From the NCBI GenBank assembly GCA_022846075.1, contig AP025582.1, forward strand, positions 372,001 through 436,000: 64,000 bases of DNA. Reading direction: 5' to 3'. Below, piece after piece: positions 23,834 through 31,641 of the stretch. The position numbers and the translations under genes were made by a program. Under the pieces are notes generated by a model. That model made no database searches. It was not told the DNA's origin and saw nothing but the letters and a program-made list of their open reading frames with translations. The DNA comes from Oscillospiraceae bacterium. Its GTDB lineage: Bacteria > Bacillota > Clostridia > Oscillospirales > Oscillospiraceae. Every line of letters starts with the position of its first letter. Within the stretch, counting starts at the first letter, position 1.

Positions 23834-25273
23834 ATGGCTCAGGACAAGAAGCAGGTGGAGCAGATCACCGACATGGAGGTGGACTTCGCCCAGTGGTTCA
23901 CCGACGTCTGCCGCAAGGCGGAGCTCATCGACTATACCAGCGTGAAGGGCATGTTCATCTACCGCCCCTACGGCTACGCCATCTGGGAGAACATCCAGCA
24001 CACCCTGGACGGGGAATTCAAAAAGACCGGGCACGAGAACGTGTACCTGCCCATGCTGATCCCCGAGAGCCTCCTCCAGAAGGAGAAGGACCACGTGGAG
24101 GGCTTCGCCCCCGAGTGCGCCTGGGTCACCATGGGCGGCGACGACAAGCTGGAGGACCGCATGTGCGTCCGCCCCACGTCGGAGACCCTGTTCTGCGAGC
24201 ACTACGCCCACATCATCCACTCCTGGCGGGACCTCCCCAAGCTCTACAACCAGTGGTGCTCGGTCCTGCGCTGGGAGAAGACCTCCCGTCCCTTCCTCCG
24301 CCACCGGGAGTTCCTCTGGCAGGAGGGCCACACCATGCACGCCACTCCCGAGGAGGCCCGGGAGGAGACCATGCGGATGTTGAACATCTACGCCGACTTC
24401 TGCGAGAACGTGCTGGCCATGCCCGTGGTGAAGGGCCGCAAGACCGACAAGGAGAAGTTCAACGGCGCGGAGGAGACCTACACCGTGGAGTGCATGATGC
24501 ACGATAAGAAGGCCCTCCAGGCCGGCACCAGCCACTACTTCGGCGACGGCTTCGCCAAGGCCTTCGACATCACCTTCACCGGCAGGGACAACCAGCCCCA
24601 TTACCCCCACCAGACCTCCTGGGGCGTGTCCACCCGGCTCATCGGCGGCATCATCATGACCCACGGCGACAACAACGGCCTTGTGCTGCCCCCCCGTATC
24701 GCCCCCACCCAGGTCATCGTCATCCCCGTGGCCCAGCACAAGGAGGGCGTCATCGAGGCCAACCGGGCCGTGATGGAGCGGCTCCAAAAAGCGGGCTTCC
24801 GGGTAAAGATGGACGACTCCGACCAGTCCCCCGGCTGGAAGTTTGCCGAGTACGAGATGAAGGGCGTGCCCCTGCGGCTGGAGCTGGGCCCCAAGGATAT
24901 GGAGAAGAACCAGTGCGTCCTGGTCCGCCGGGACTCCGGCGAGAAGGCCTTCGTCTCCCTGGACAATATCGAGGAGACGGTGGGCCAAATGCTGGACGCC
25001 ATCCACGACGGGCTGTACGCCCGGGCCCTTAAGAACCGGGAGGAGAACACCTACCCCTGCGCCACCCTGGACGAGGTCAAGGAGAAGATGGCCGCCCAGG
25101 GCGGGTTCGCCAAGACCATGTGGTGCGGCGATCTGGAGTGCGAGCTCAAAATGAAGGAGGAGGCCGGGGTCACCTCCCGGTGCATTCCCCTGGAGCAGGA
25201 GCACCTGGGCGACACCTGCGCCTGCTGCGGGAAGCCCGCCAGGCATATGGTCTATTGGGGCGTAGCTTATTGA
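23834..25273 (+). CDS. proS: Prolyl-tRNA synthetase, archaeal/eukaryotic-type (ProS type 3)
   Basis: 479 residues. Class II motifs ([56 protein letters not shown]) and the C-terminal zinc-type domain ending [18 protein letters not shown] are the short ProS type without the bacterial editing insertion. It charges tRNA-Pro. The start has AAAGGATGGAGAG upstream and its own promoter. A four-hairpin repeat begins 32 bases after the end of the gene. Confidence 0.95.
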   Translation: MAQDKKQVEQITDMEVDFAQWFTDVCRKAELIDYTSVKGMFIYRPYGYAIWENIQHTLDGEFKKTGHENVYLPMLIPESLLQKEKDHVEGFAPECAWVTMGGDDKLEDRMCVRPTSETLFCEHYAHIIHSWRDLPKLYNQWCSVLRWEKTSRPFLRHREFLWQEGHTMHATPEEAREETMRMLNIYADFCENVLAMPVVKGRKTDKEKFNGAEETYTVECMMHDKKALQAGTSHYFGDGFAKAFDITFTGRDNQPHYPHQTSWGVSTRLIGGIIMTHGDNNGLVLPPRIAPTQVIVIPVAQHKEGVIEANRAVMERLQKAGFRVKMDDSDQSPGWKFAEYEMKGVPLRLELGPKDMEKNQCVLVRRDSGEKAFVSLDNIEETVGQMLDAIHDGLYARALKNREENTYPCATLDEVKEKMAAQGGFAKTMWCGDLECELKMKEEAGVTSRCIPLEQEHLGDTCACCGKPARHMVYWGVAY

Positions 25274-25304
25274 GTTTAACGCACGTTTCAGCGTGCGGGG
25301 AAGC

Positions 25305-25516
25305 GTGGGGGGCTATTCTTTCTGGAAAGAATAGCCCCCCACACCCCCCAAGAAAGCACTCGGGGGAGAGAGTTTCGACTCTCTCTCCCCCAAGACCCCC
25401 TCTCTCAACGACCAAAGGAGGGGCGCCCGCGGGCGCCCCTCCTTTGGAAACCACCCCAAGCTGTCCACAAGAACAGAGAAAACCCCGGCGGCGCACTCCG
25501 TAGCACCGCCGGGGTT
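25305..25516 (+). repeat. 212-bp four-hairpin repeat, copy B
   Basis: Same length and order as 13099-13310. Hairpins are at 25305-25342 (17-bp stem identical to copy A), 25362-25391, 25412-25447 (a perfect 36-base palindrome; copy A keeps only the outer 12 bp) and 25481-25516 (11-bp stem, with sequence changed on both sides relative to copy A so that pairing is kept). The paired changes indicate that structure is under selection. Confidence 0.8.
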
Positions 25517-25544
25517 CGCTTATACGGAGGACGGAGGACGAGGA

Positions 25545-25684
25545 ACGGGCGGCTGATAGCCGCCCCTACAAGGAAGAGAGAGTACAAACTATAGGCGGCA
25601 CCACGAGTATCACGTATCCATTACACAAAGCCCACCTATATGAGGTATCACATATTCGTAGGGGCGGATATTATCCGCCCGCCC
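25545..25684. repeat. Two short GCGGAT-type palindromes
   Basis: GGGCGGCTGATAGCCGCCCC at 25548-25567 (reverse orientation) and GTAGGGGCGGATATTATCCG onward at 25658-25684. The same unit, GTAGGGGCGGAT-N3-ATCCGCCCGCC, recurs at 27431-27456 and 27502-27529. They form simple hairpins and carry no coding sequence. Confidence 0.65.
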
Positions 25685-25740
25685 ACCTCTCAACAAGCAA
25701 ACGGCAAGAAAAAACGGAACAGCCCTTCCAATCCCTGCCA

Positions 25741-25793
25741 AGGGCTCCCCCTCCGGGGGAGCTGTCAGGCGAAGCCTGACTGAGAGGGTCGCT
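25741..25793 (+). repeat. Single arm of the palindromic repeat family
   Basis: GCTCCCCCTCCGGGGGAGCT followed by GTCAGGCGAAGCCTGAC and TGAGAGGG: two consecutive hairpins that match one arm of the composite element, in a divergent subtype. The rest of 25274-25878 shows no gene. Confidence 0.6.
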
Positions 25794-25878
25794 CCACCCG
25801 CGAGCGAAAAAACATCCGTATATCAGATAAAATAAAAGTGTTCAATCAAAAAACTACTATGATAGCCCTGGTGATGAT

Positions 25879-26124
25879 ATGGAAACGAGAATGATTTTTT
25901 CAGTCAGGATTCGGAATCTGCGCACAGCCAGCGGCTATTCCCAACAACAGATTGCCAAATTTCTGCAAGTGGCGCCCAACACATACTCCCGCTACGAGTG
26001 TGGAAAAATCCTGTGTCCCTTGGACATGGTGATTCGTCTCGCGCAGTACTTTCACACCAGCGTGGACTATCTTGCGGGGCTGACGGATACGCCCGCGCCG
26101 CATCCCCGCCGCAAGTCCCCCTAA
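25879..26124 (+). CDS. XRE-family HTH transcriptional regulator (short)
   Basis: 81 residues, a single helix-turn-helix (IRNLRTASGYSQQQIAKFLQ, then VAPNTYSRYECGK) with the C-terminal FHTSVDYLAGLTD common to small clostridial Cro/CI proteins. Its target is unknown. The ribosome binding site is weak and an in-frame ATG four codons later is possible. Base composition is more AT-rich than the neighbours and it is flanked by repeats, which fits an acquired gene. The aroF promoter begins 9 bp after its stop. Confidence 0.75.
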   Translation: METRMIFSVRIRNLRTASGYSQQQIAKFLQVAPNTYSRYECGKILCPLDMVIRLAQYFHTSVDYLAGLTDTPAPHPRRKSP

Positions 26125-26132
26125 ACTTTTTG

Positions 26133-26161
26133 TTGCCTTTTCCCCCCAACCGGAGTATAAT
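26133..26161 (+). promoter_or_regulatory. Promoter of the aroF leader
   Basis: TTGCCT (26133-26138), a 17-bp spacer and TATAAT (26156-26161). Transcription would start near 26168, giving a leader of about 240 bases before aroF. Confidence 0.75.
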
Positions 26162-26193
26162 AACCACAATCTTTCCAGAAGTGGGGCAGAAGC

Positions 26194-26298
26194 ATGAACC
26201 GAACCACCCTCACAACTGCATCCTTTTTTACCTTTGGCTGGGCTCGATTTATGAGCGCCGGCTATTTTGCCATGGGTGAAAAAGGATGGACGAAATGA
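26194..26298 (+). CDS. Probable attenuator leader peptide of aroF
   Basis: A 34-codon frame beginning about 26 bases after the predicted transcription start. Its peptide holds five Phe, two Trp and one Tyr (8 of 34), densest at residues 11-25 (FFTFGWARFMSAGYF). GTGGGG lies eight bases before the ATG, a modest ribosome binding site. The stop codon (26296-26298) lies inside AATGAGC, the 5' strand of the proposed antiterminator, exactly where a terminating ribosome would block it. I see the frame, the codons and the pairings directly; the regulatory role is inferred from the classical pheA/trp leader layout. Confidence 0.7.
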   Translation: MNRTTLTTASFFTFGWARFMSAGYFAMGEKGWTK

Positions 26299-26381
26299 GC
26301 TTGTCCGGCTGACCGCCGGGCGAGAATACCCGTATACAAGAGGGGCTCATTGATGTTCATTCATCAATGGGCCCCTTTTTT
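26294..26381 (+). terminator. Attenuator with alternative antiterminator before aroF
   Basis: Terminator: GGGGCTCATTGATG (26342-26355) pairs with CATCAATGGGCCCC (26362-26375), loop TTCATT, then TTTTTT (26376-26381). Antiterminator: AATGAGC (26294-26300) pairs with GCTCATT (26345-26351), extended by TTGT (26301-26304) with ACAA (26336-26339) across a five-base bulge. The two are mutually exclusive. A small CCGGC/GCCGG hairpin (26305-26319) fills the antiterminator loop. Confidence 0.8.
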
Positions 26382-26409
26382 GCCGTCAAAAGAGAAAGGA
26401 AGATGTAAA

Positions 26410-27429
26410 ATGGTAGTCGTTATGAAGCCGGGCACCCAGCAGCGGGAAATTGATAAATTGGTGGCCCAGTTCCAGCTCCAGGGCCTCCAGGTGGGCATCA
26501 CCAACGGCGTGGGGTGCACCATCCTGGGCCTCGTCGGGGACACCACCGCCGTGGACATGGACAAGATCTCCATCAACGAGCACGTGGAGCGGGTCATGCG
26601 GGTCCAGGAGCCCTTCAAAAAGGCCAACCGCAAGTTCCACCCCGAGGACACCGTGGTCACGGTGGGGGACGCCAAAATCGGTGGCGGGAACTTCTCCGTC
26701 ATCGCCGGCCCCTGCTCGGTGGAGAGTGAGGAACAGATCGTCGCCGTGGCCGAGGACGTCCAGCGCTCCGGCGCGGCCCTGATGCGGGGCGGCGCCTTCA
26801 AGCCCCGCACCTCCCCCTACTCCTTCCAGGGCATGGGCACCGAGGGCCTGGACCTCCTTTTGAAGGCCAAGGCCGCCACCGGCATGCCCATCGTCACCGA
26901 GATCATGAGCCCCAAGTACTGCCAGCTCTTCGAGGACAAGGTGGACGTCATCCAGGTGGGGGCCCGGAACATGCAGAACTTCGACCTTTTGAAAGAGGTG
27001 GGCAAGCTCTCCAAGCCCGTCCTTTTGAAGCGGGGCCTCTCCAACAGCTACGAGGAGTGGATCATGTCCGCCGAGTACATCATGTCGGAGGGCAACGAGA
27101 ACGTCATCCTCTGCGAGCGGGGCATCCGCACCTTTGAGACTTACACCCGCAACACCCTGGACGTCTCCGCCATCCCGGCGGTGAAGAAGATGAGCCACCT
27201 GCCGGTGATCGTGGACCCCTCCCACTCCGCCGGGATGTACTGGATGGTGGAGCCCCTGGCCCTGGCCGCCGTGGCGGCGGGGGCGGACGGCCTCATCATC
27301 GAGGTCCACAACGACCCGGCCAACGCCAAGTGCGACGGCCAGCAGTCCTTGACCCCGGAGCGCTTCGACAATCTGATGGGCAAGGTGTCCGCCCTGGTTG
27401 ACCTGGTGGGCAAAACTCTGATAAAATAA
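26410..27429 (+). CDS. aroF: 3-deoxy-7-phosphoheptulonate (DAHP) synthase, AroA-beta type
   Basis: 339 residues. It condenses phosphoenolpyruvate with erythrose 4-phosphate, the first step to chorismate. An N-terminal ferredoxin-like regulatory domain (VVVMKPGTQQREIDKLVAQF, about 1-75) precedes the beta/alpha barrel with GPCSVESEEQI, GARNMQNFDLLKEVG, KRGLSNSYEEW and DPSHSAGMYWMVEPLALAA. This is the Bacillus/Thermotoga type, in which the N-terminal domain gives feedback inhibition by an aromatic amino acid. The ATG at 26410 has AAAGGAAG upstream. A leader-peptide attenuator precedes the gene. aroB follows 122 bp downstream, across two short palindromic repeats. Confidence 0.95.
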   Translation: MVVVMKPGTQQREIDKLVAQFQLQGLQVGITNGVGCTILGLVGDTTAVDMDKISINEHVERVMRVQEPFKKANRKFHPEDTVVTVGDAKIGGGNFSVIAGPCSVESEEQIVAVAEDVQRSGAALMRGGAFKPRTSPYSFQGMGTEGLDLLLKAKAATGMPIVTEIMSPKYCQLFEDKVDVIQVGARNMQNFDLLKEVGKLSKPVLLKRGLSNSYEEWIMSAEYIMSEGNENVILCERGIRTFETYTRNTLDVSAIPAVKKMSHLPVIVDPSHSAGMYWMVEPLALAAVAAGADGLIIEVHNDPANAKCDGQQSLTPERFDNLMGKVSALVDLVGKTLIK

Positions 27430-27430
27430 C

Positions 27431-27529
27431 GTAGGGGCGGATATCATTCGCCCGCCACCCCCCAATACAGGCTGCGTCCGTTCTCCACCGCCGTCCCCAA
27501 TGTAGGGGCGGATACCATCCGCCCGCCAC
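27431..27529 (+). repeat. Two tandem GCGGAT-type palindromes between aroF and aroB
   Basis: GTAGGGGCGGATATCATTCG onward at 27431-27456 and GTAGGGGCGGATACCATCCG onward at 27502-27529, about 70 bp apart. Each can form an 8-10 bp hairpin, so they may modulate read-through from aroF to aroB. Confidence 0.65.
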
Positions 27530-27551
27530 CCTTCAAAAAGGAAGTGTCCGC

Positions 27552-28613
27552 ATGAAGACCCTCCGCGTCAGCTTACAGGAGCGCTCCTACGATATCCAAA
27601 TCGCCCCCGGCCTCCTGACCTCCGCCGGCGAGGCCATCCGGGCCGTCTGCCCCAAGGCCACCCGCCTTTTCGTGGTGACGGATTCCAACGTACACCCCCT
27701 CTACGCCCCGAGGCTGGAGGAGAGCCTAACCGCCGCCGGCTTCCAGGTCCAGATCCACGTCATCCCCGCCGGTGAGGCCTCCAAATCCGCCCTGCGCCTC
27801 TCCGAGCTGTGGGAGGCCATGCTGGACTTCGGTCTTACCCGCACTGACGCGGTGGTGGCCCTGGGCGGCGGTGTGGTGGGGGATCTGGCGGGCTTCGCCG
27901 CCGCCACCGTCCTCCGGGGGGTGGACTTCATCCAGCTCCCCACCACCCTCCTGGCCCAGGTGGATTCCTCCGTGGGCGGCAAGGTGGCGGTGGACCTCCG
28001 GGCGGGCAAGAACCTGGCCGGGGCCTTCTGGCAGCCCCGGCTGGTGCTCATGGATACCGACACCCTCGCCACCCTTCCCGACGCCACCTTCTCCGACGGC
28101 ATGGCGGAGGTCATCAAATACGGCTGTATCTGGGACAAGTTCTTCTTCGATTTCCTGGCCGCCCGCCCCACCCGGGCCGCTCTCACGGCGGAAATCGAAT
28201 CCATCCTGTATACCTGCTGTGAGATTAAACGCCAGGTAGTGGAATCCGACGAGCGGGACACCGGCAAGCGGATGCTCCTGAACTTCGGACATACCCTGGG
28301 CCACGCCTACGAGCTGGCGGGAAATTATGAAAAATGGACCCACGGCCAGGCGGTGGCGGCGGGCATGGTGGCCGCCGCCCGCCTTGGCGTGACGCTGGGT
28401 GTCACCCCCGCGGACGTCCCCGCCCATCTGGAAGCCGTCCTCGCCGCCCTGGACCTCCCCACCGCCATCCCCTGTGGCAGAGCCACCTACGCCGCCGCCA
28501 TCGGCCGGGACAAAAAGGGGGCGGGGGAGGATATCTCCCTCATCCTCCTGGAATCCCTGGGCCGTGCGGTGATCCAACAGCTCCCCAAGGCGGAACTGCT
28601 GGAATTGCTTTAG
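27552..28613 (+). CDS. aroB: 3-dehydroquinate synthase
   Basis: 353 residues. It converts DAHP to 3-dehydroquinate with NAD and a divalent metal. NAD-binding GGGVVGDLAGFAAATVLRG, the PTTLLAQVDSSVGGKVAVD block, and metal ligands in MAEVIKYG and FGHTLGHAYE are all present. AAAAAGGAAG lies upstream of the ATG. A 461-bp repeat-filled gap separates it from aroA. Confidence 0.95.
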   Translation: MKTLRVSLQERSYDIQIAPGLLTSAGEAIRAVCPKATRLFVVTDSNVHPLYAPRLEESLTAAGFQVQIHVIPAGEASKSALRLSELWEAMLDFGLTRTDAVVALGGGVVGDLAGFAAATVLRGVDFIQLPTTLLAQVDSSVGGKVAVDLRAGKNLAGAFWQPRLVLMDTDTLATLPDATFSDGMAEVIKYGCIWDKFFFDFLAARPTRAALTAEIESILYTCCEIKRQVVESDERDTGKRMLLNFGHTLGHAYELAGNYEKWTHGQAVAAGMVAAARLGVTLGVTPADVPAHLEAVLAALDLPTAIPCGRATYAAAIGRDKKGAGEDISLILLESLGRAVIQQLPKAELLELL

Positions 28614-28668
28614 CAGTGTTTTCCCGCCCCGGGCGGGGACGTATGGCAGGGTGGCCCTGCGGGGCAAA
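28614..28668. other. Short hairpins after aroB
   Basis: CCCGCCCCGGGCGGG (28625-28639) and GCAGGGTGGCCCTGC (28647-28661) are small hairpins without T-runs. The second resembles the hairpin at 9719-9736 beside the other 135-bp repeat copy. Confidence 0.4.
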
Positions 28669-28802
28669 AAAAGCCGGAACTAAATTTATAACTGGCAGTT
28701 CCTAAGGACCGGCGCTGACGTTTGTCAACTCGTGCTACTCTTAGCATTGCTTCCGCTAAACACTGTTGTACAGTCAGTATTTGCAACTCATAGGTACGCC
28801 TG
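28669..28802 (-). repeat. 135-bp repeat attached to the palindromic element, copy 2
   Basis: The reverse complement shares several blocks with 9469-9605 (CCTATGAGTTGCAAA, CGAGTTGACA, ATAAATTTAGTTC). It lies 21 bp from the same arm of the palindromic repeat as copy 1, so the two sequences form one composite element inserted in opposite orientations. Confidence 0.55.
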
Positions 28803-28823
28803 GGCTCGGAAAGTTTGTCAAAT

Positions 28824-28962
28824 AGGCTTCCCCTGGGGGAAGCTGTCGAGCGAAGCGAGACTGATGAGGGGAGCTTATCGGTTTGTAAAGCCTTTCCCAT
28901 GTCTGCAGTTCCCCTCATCCGTCAGCGGCTTCGCCGCTGCCACCTTCCCCCTGGGGAAGGCT
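28824..28962 (+). repeat. Composite palindromic repeat, copy 3
   Basis: The left arm begins AGGCTTCCCCTGGGGGAAGC with a GCGAAGCG hairpin and GATGAGGGGAG. The right arm reads CCCCTCATCCGTCAGCGGC and ends CCCCCTGGGGAAGGCT. The central 40 bases differ from the other copies while the arms are conserved. From 28963 to the aroA ribosome binding site (GGAAAGGAG, 29058-29066) I see only ACACATCAGCGGTA, shared with copy 2. Confidence 0.75.
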
Positions 28963-29074
28963 AGAACCAACCCTCTGTTAAGAACACATCAGCGGTAACG
29001 GGGAGCTTGTACGGCCGATAGCCGCCCAAACTTCCCCACAACACCCCTCAAGCACCAGGAAAGGAGCCCCCCCG

Positions 29075-30352
29075 ATGACCCTCACCCTCACCCCCCACAA
29101 GCTGTCCGGGAGCGTCACCCCGCCCCCATCCAAATCCCAGTCCCACCGTTTCCTCATCGCCGCCGCCCTGGCGGGAGCGGGGAGCGTCATCCACAACCTG
29201 GCCGACTCCCAGGACATCCAGGCCACCCGGCACTGCATGTCCGCCCTGCTGGACGCCGGGAAGGCGTGGTGGCCCCTCTTCGAGGTCCCGAAGGATATGC
29301 CGCCGGAGGAGCTCAAGACACGCCAGGCCCGCCAGGAGCGGGCCCTTCAAGCCACCGGCGAAGACCTCCCCCTGCTCTTCTGCGGCGAGTCCGGCTCCAC
29401 CCTCCGCTTCCTCATCCCTGTGGCCCTGGCCCTCCGGGGCGGGGCCCGCTTCTGGGGGGAGGGCCGCCTCATGGAGCGGCCCCAAAAGCCCTACTTCGAC
29501 CTCTTCGAGGAGAAGGGCGTCTACTACCGCCAGCGGGAAAACATCCTGGGTGTCCGGGGCGTCCTCGCCCCCGGCGAATACCGCCTCCCCGGCGACGTCT
29601 CCTCCCAGTTTATCACCGGCCTGCTCTACGCCCTGCCTCTGCTGGAGGGCAATTCAAAAATTATGTTAACCACAGATTTGGAGTCCCGGAACTACGTGGA
29701 CATGACCCTGGAAGCCCTGTCCGCCTTCAGGGTCAAGGCCGACTGGCTGGACGACCGCGCCCTGGCCGTCCCCGGCGGGCAGACCTACCGCCCGGCGGAG
29801 GTGGCCATCGAGGCCGACTGGTCCCAGGCGGGCTTCTGGTACGCCGCCAACGGCCTGGGGAACAGGGTTGATATAAAAAATATGAACCCCCGCTCCACCC
29901 AGGGCGACAGGAGGGCGGCGGCCTATTATGAAAAATTATGTCAATCTGGAATAGTAGACCTGGACGTCTCCCAGTGTCCCGATCTGGTGCCCGAGCTGGC
30001 CGTCCACGCCGCCCTTCGGGCGGGCCAGACCACCCATATCGTGAACGCCGCGCGCCTGCGGATGAAGGAGAGCGACCGCCTTGCCGCTGTCCGGGAAGAA
30101 TTATGTAAATTGGGCGCCCGGGTGACCGAGGGCCCTGACAGCCTCACCATCCAAGGGGTGGAGGCCCTCACCGGCGGCAAGGTAGACAGCCACAACGACC
30201 ACCGCATCGCCATGATGCTGGCGGTGGCCGCCACCCGGTGCGCCGGCCCTGTGACCCTCACCGGGGCGGAGAGCGTGCGGAAATCCTATCCGAATTTCTG
30301 GGAAGACTATACAGCCTTGGGCGGCCGGACCGCCCGGGAGGAGGACGTATGA
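29075..30352 (+). CDS. aroA: 3-phosphoshikimate 1-carboxyvinyltransferase (EPSP synthase)
   Basis: 425 residues. It joins phosphoenolpyruvate to shikimate 3-phosphate. The N-terminal LSGSVTPPPSKSQSHRFLIA, substrate loop LLFCGESGSTLRFLIPVALA and C-terminal KESDRLAAVREEL and DHRIAMMLAVAA are all conserved. The start has GGAAAGGAG upstream. The stop overlaps the aroC start (ATGA), beginning the tightly packed aroA-aroC part of the operon. Confidence 0.95.
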   Translation: MTLTLTPHKLSGSVTPPPSKSQSHRFLIAAALAGAGSVIHNLADSQDIQATRHCMSALLDAGKAWWPLFEVPKDMPPEELKTRQARQERALQATGEDLPLLFCGESGSTLRFLIPVALALRGGARFWGEGRLMERPQKPYFDLFEEKGVYYRQRENILGVRGVLAPGEYRLPGDVSSQFITGLLYALPLLEGNSKIMLTTDLESRNYVDMTLEALSAFRVKADWLDDRALAVPGGQTYRPAEVAIEADWSQAGFWYAANGLGNRVDIKNMNPRSTQGDRRAAAYYEKLCQSGIVDLDVSQCPDLVPELAVHAALRAGQTTHIVNAARLRMKESDRLAAVREELCKLGARVTEGPDSLTIQGVEALTGGKVDSHNDHRIAMMLAVAATRCAGPVTLTGAESVRKSYPNFWEDYTALGGRTAREEDV

Positions 30353-31392
30353 AGTATACCATCTTCGGCGAGTCCCACGGCCCCGCCATCGGCGTGGTGC
30401 TGGAGGGGGTGCCCGCCGGTCTGGAGCTGGACCTGGAGGCCATGGGAAAGGACCTCTCCCGCCGCGCCACCGGGAAGGACGCCCTCTCCACCGCCCGGAA
30501 GGAGGCGGACGTGGTGAACATCCTCTCCGGCGTCTTTGAGGGCAGGACCACCGGCGCTCCCCTGGCCCTGGTCATTGCCAACTCCGACCAGCACTCCGGG
30601 GACTATGAGGCCCTGCGCTACACCCCCCGGCCCAGCCACGGCGACTTCGCCGGGTTCATCCAGAGCAAGGGCTGTCTCGACTACCGGGGCGGCGGCCACT
30701 TCTCCGGCCGCCTCACCGCCCCTCTGGTGGCGGCGGGGTCGGTGGCCAAACAGCTTTTGGCCGAGAAAAACGTCTGGGTGGGGGCCCACATCAGCGCCAT
30801 CTACGGCATCACCGATGCCGCCCTGAACGATCCCCAGGAGCTTCGGGGGGTGGCGGATAAGCCCTTCCCCGTGCTGGACGACGCCAAGGGCGAGGAGATG
30901 AAAAAGGCCATTCTGGAGGCCAAGGAGGGACAGGACTCCGTGGGCGGCTCCATCGAGTGCGCCGTCACCGGCTTGCCCGTGGGCCTGGGGGCTCCGGACT
31001 TCGGCCGCAACGTGGAGGGGATTTTTTCCCAGTATCTCTTTGCCGTCCCGGCCGTGAAGGCGGTGGCCTTCGGCGCCGGAGTGGCCTTTGCCTATATGCG
31101 GGGCACCGAGGCCAACGACCCCTTCGAGGTGGTGGATGGTAAGGTAGTCACCCGCACCAACAACGCCGGCGGGGTCAACGGGGGCATCACCAACGGGATG
31201 CCGGTGACCTTCGAGGTGACCATGCGCCCCACCCCCTCCATCGCCCTGCCCCAGGAGAGCGTGGACCTGCGCACCGGGGAAGAGGTGGAGATTGAGATCA
31301 AGGGCCGCCACGACCCCTGCGTGGTCCACCGGGCGGTACCGGTGATTGAGGCCGCCGCTGCCTTAGCTGCCTGCGAGGTTTTGGGCATCTAG
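30349..31392 (+). CDS. aroC: Chorismate synthase
   Basis: 347 residues, slightly shorter than most. It needs reduced FMN and makes chorismate from EPSP. Signatures FGESHGPAIGVVLEGVP, GRATTGKDA-type region RRATGKDALSTARKE, RPSHGDFAGFIQ and RGGGHFSGRLTAPLVAAG are present. The start overlaps aroA. The last 27 codons are duplicated, with only synonymous changes, at 31547-31630 downstream, suggesting that the 3' end was replaced by recombination. Confidence 0.95.
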   Translation: MKYTIFGESHGPAIGVVLEGVPAGLELDLEAMGKDLSRRATGKDALSTARKEADVVNILSGVFEGRTTGAPLALVIANSDQHSGDYEALRYTPRPSHGDFAGFIQSKGCLDYRGGGHFSGRLTAPLVAAGSVAKQLLAEKNVWVGAHISAIYGITDAALNDPQELRGVADKPFPVLDDAKGEEMKKAILEAKEGQDSVGGSIECAVTGLPVGLGAPDFGRNVEGIFSQYLFAVPAVKAVAFGAGVAFAYMRGTEANDPFEVVDGKVVTRTNNAGGVNGGITNGMPVTFEVTMRPTPSIALPQESVDLRTGEEVEIEIKGRHDPCVVHRAVPVIEAAAALAACEVLGI

Positions 31393-31543
31393 GGGCGTGG
31401 CGGCCCGCGAGCGCAGGCGAGCCGCCGCGGAAAGCGGCGTAAATCCGAAGGGGAGCGGAGGATTTCCGCAGGCGGGATTTACTCCCGCCGAGGATGTGAA
31501 ATAGAAGGGGCCCCCGGAAAGCGCGGCGCGCTTTTTGGGGAAG
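31393..31543 (+). other. Inserted spacer rich in inverted repeats between aroC and its remnant
   Basis: 151 bp with GGCGGGATTTACTCCCGCC (31471-31489 region), AAATCC/GGATTT and AAAGCGCGGCGCGCTTT hairpins. No coding frame. It separates intact aroC from a degraded copy of its own 3' end, so it probably arrived with a recombination or insertion event. Confidence 0.6.
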
Positions 31544-31630
31544 TGCCACGACCCCTGCGTGGTCCACCGGGCGGTGCCGGTGATCGAGGCGGCGGCGGCC
31601 CTGGCGGCTTGCGAAGTGCTGGGAATTTGA
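31544..31630 (+). pseudogene. Remnant of a second aroC 3' end
   Basis: After CACGACCCCTGCGTGGTCCA, identical to intact aroC, the remnant keeps the same amino acids (HDPCVVHRAVPVIEAAAALA, then ACEVLGI and stop) but differs at many third codon positions. It lacks a start and everything upstream. It is probably the original aroC terminus, left in front of pheA when a homologous allele replaced the gene. Confidence 0.8.
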
Positions 31631-31641
31631 GGAGTGATCGC

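Noticed and set aside
25274-25878. CRISPR array
   Set aside because: The repeats here are hairpin elements of different lengths and sequences, not equal direct repeats with unique spacers; no cas genes are nearby.
28610-28918. Minus-strand frame of about 100 codons covering the 135-bp repeat
   Set aside because: It begins inside the palindromic repeat, lacks a ribosome binding site and its counterpart at 9469 is interrupted by stops. Treated as a repeat.
31543-31641. Upstream extension of pheA to 31543
   Set aside because: The added residues derive from an alternative frame of the aroC remnant; GAGGAG correctly spaced before 31642 and the chorismate mutase N terminus set the start.
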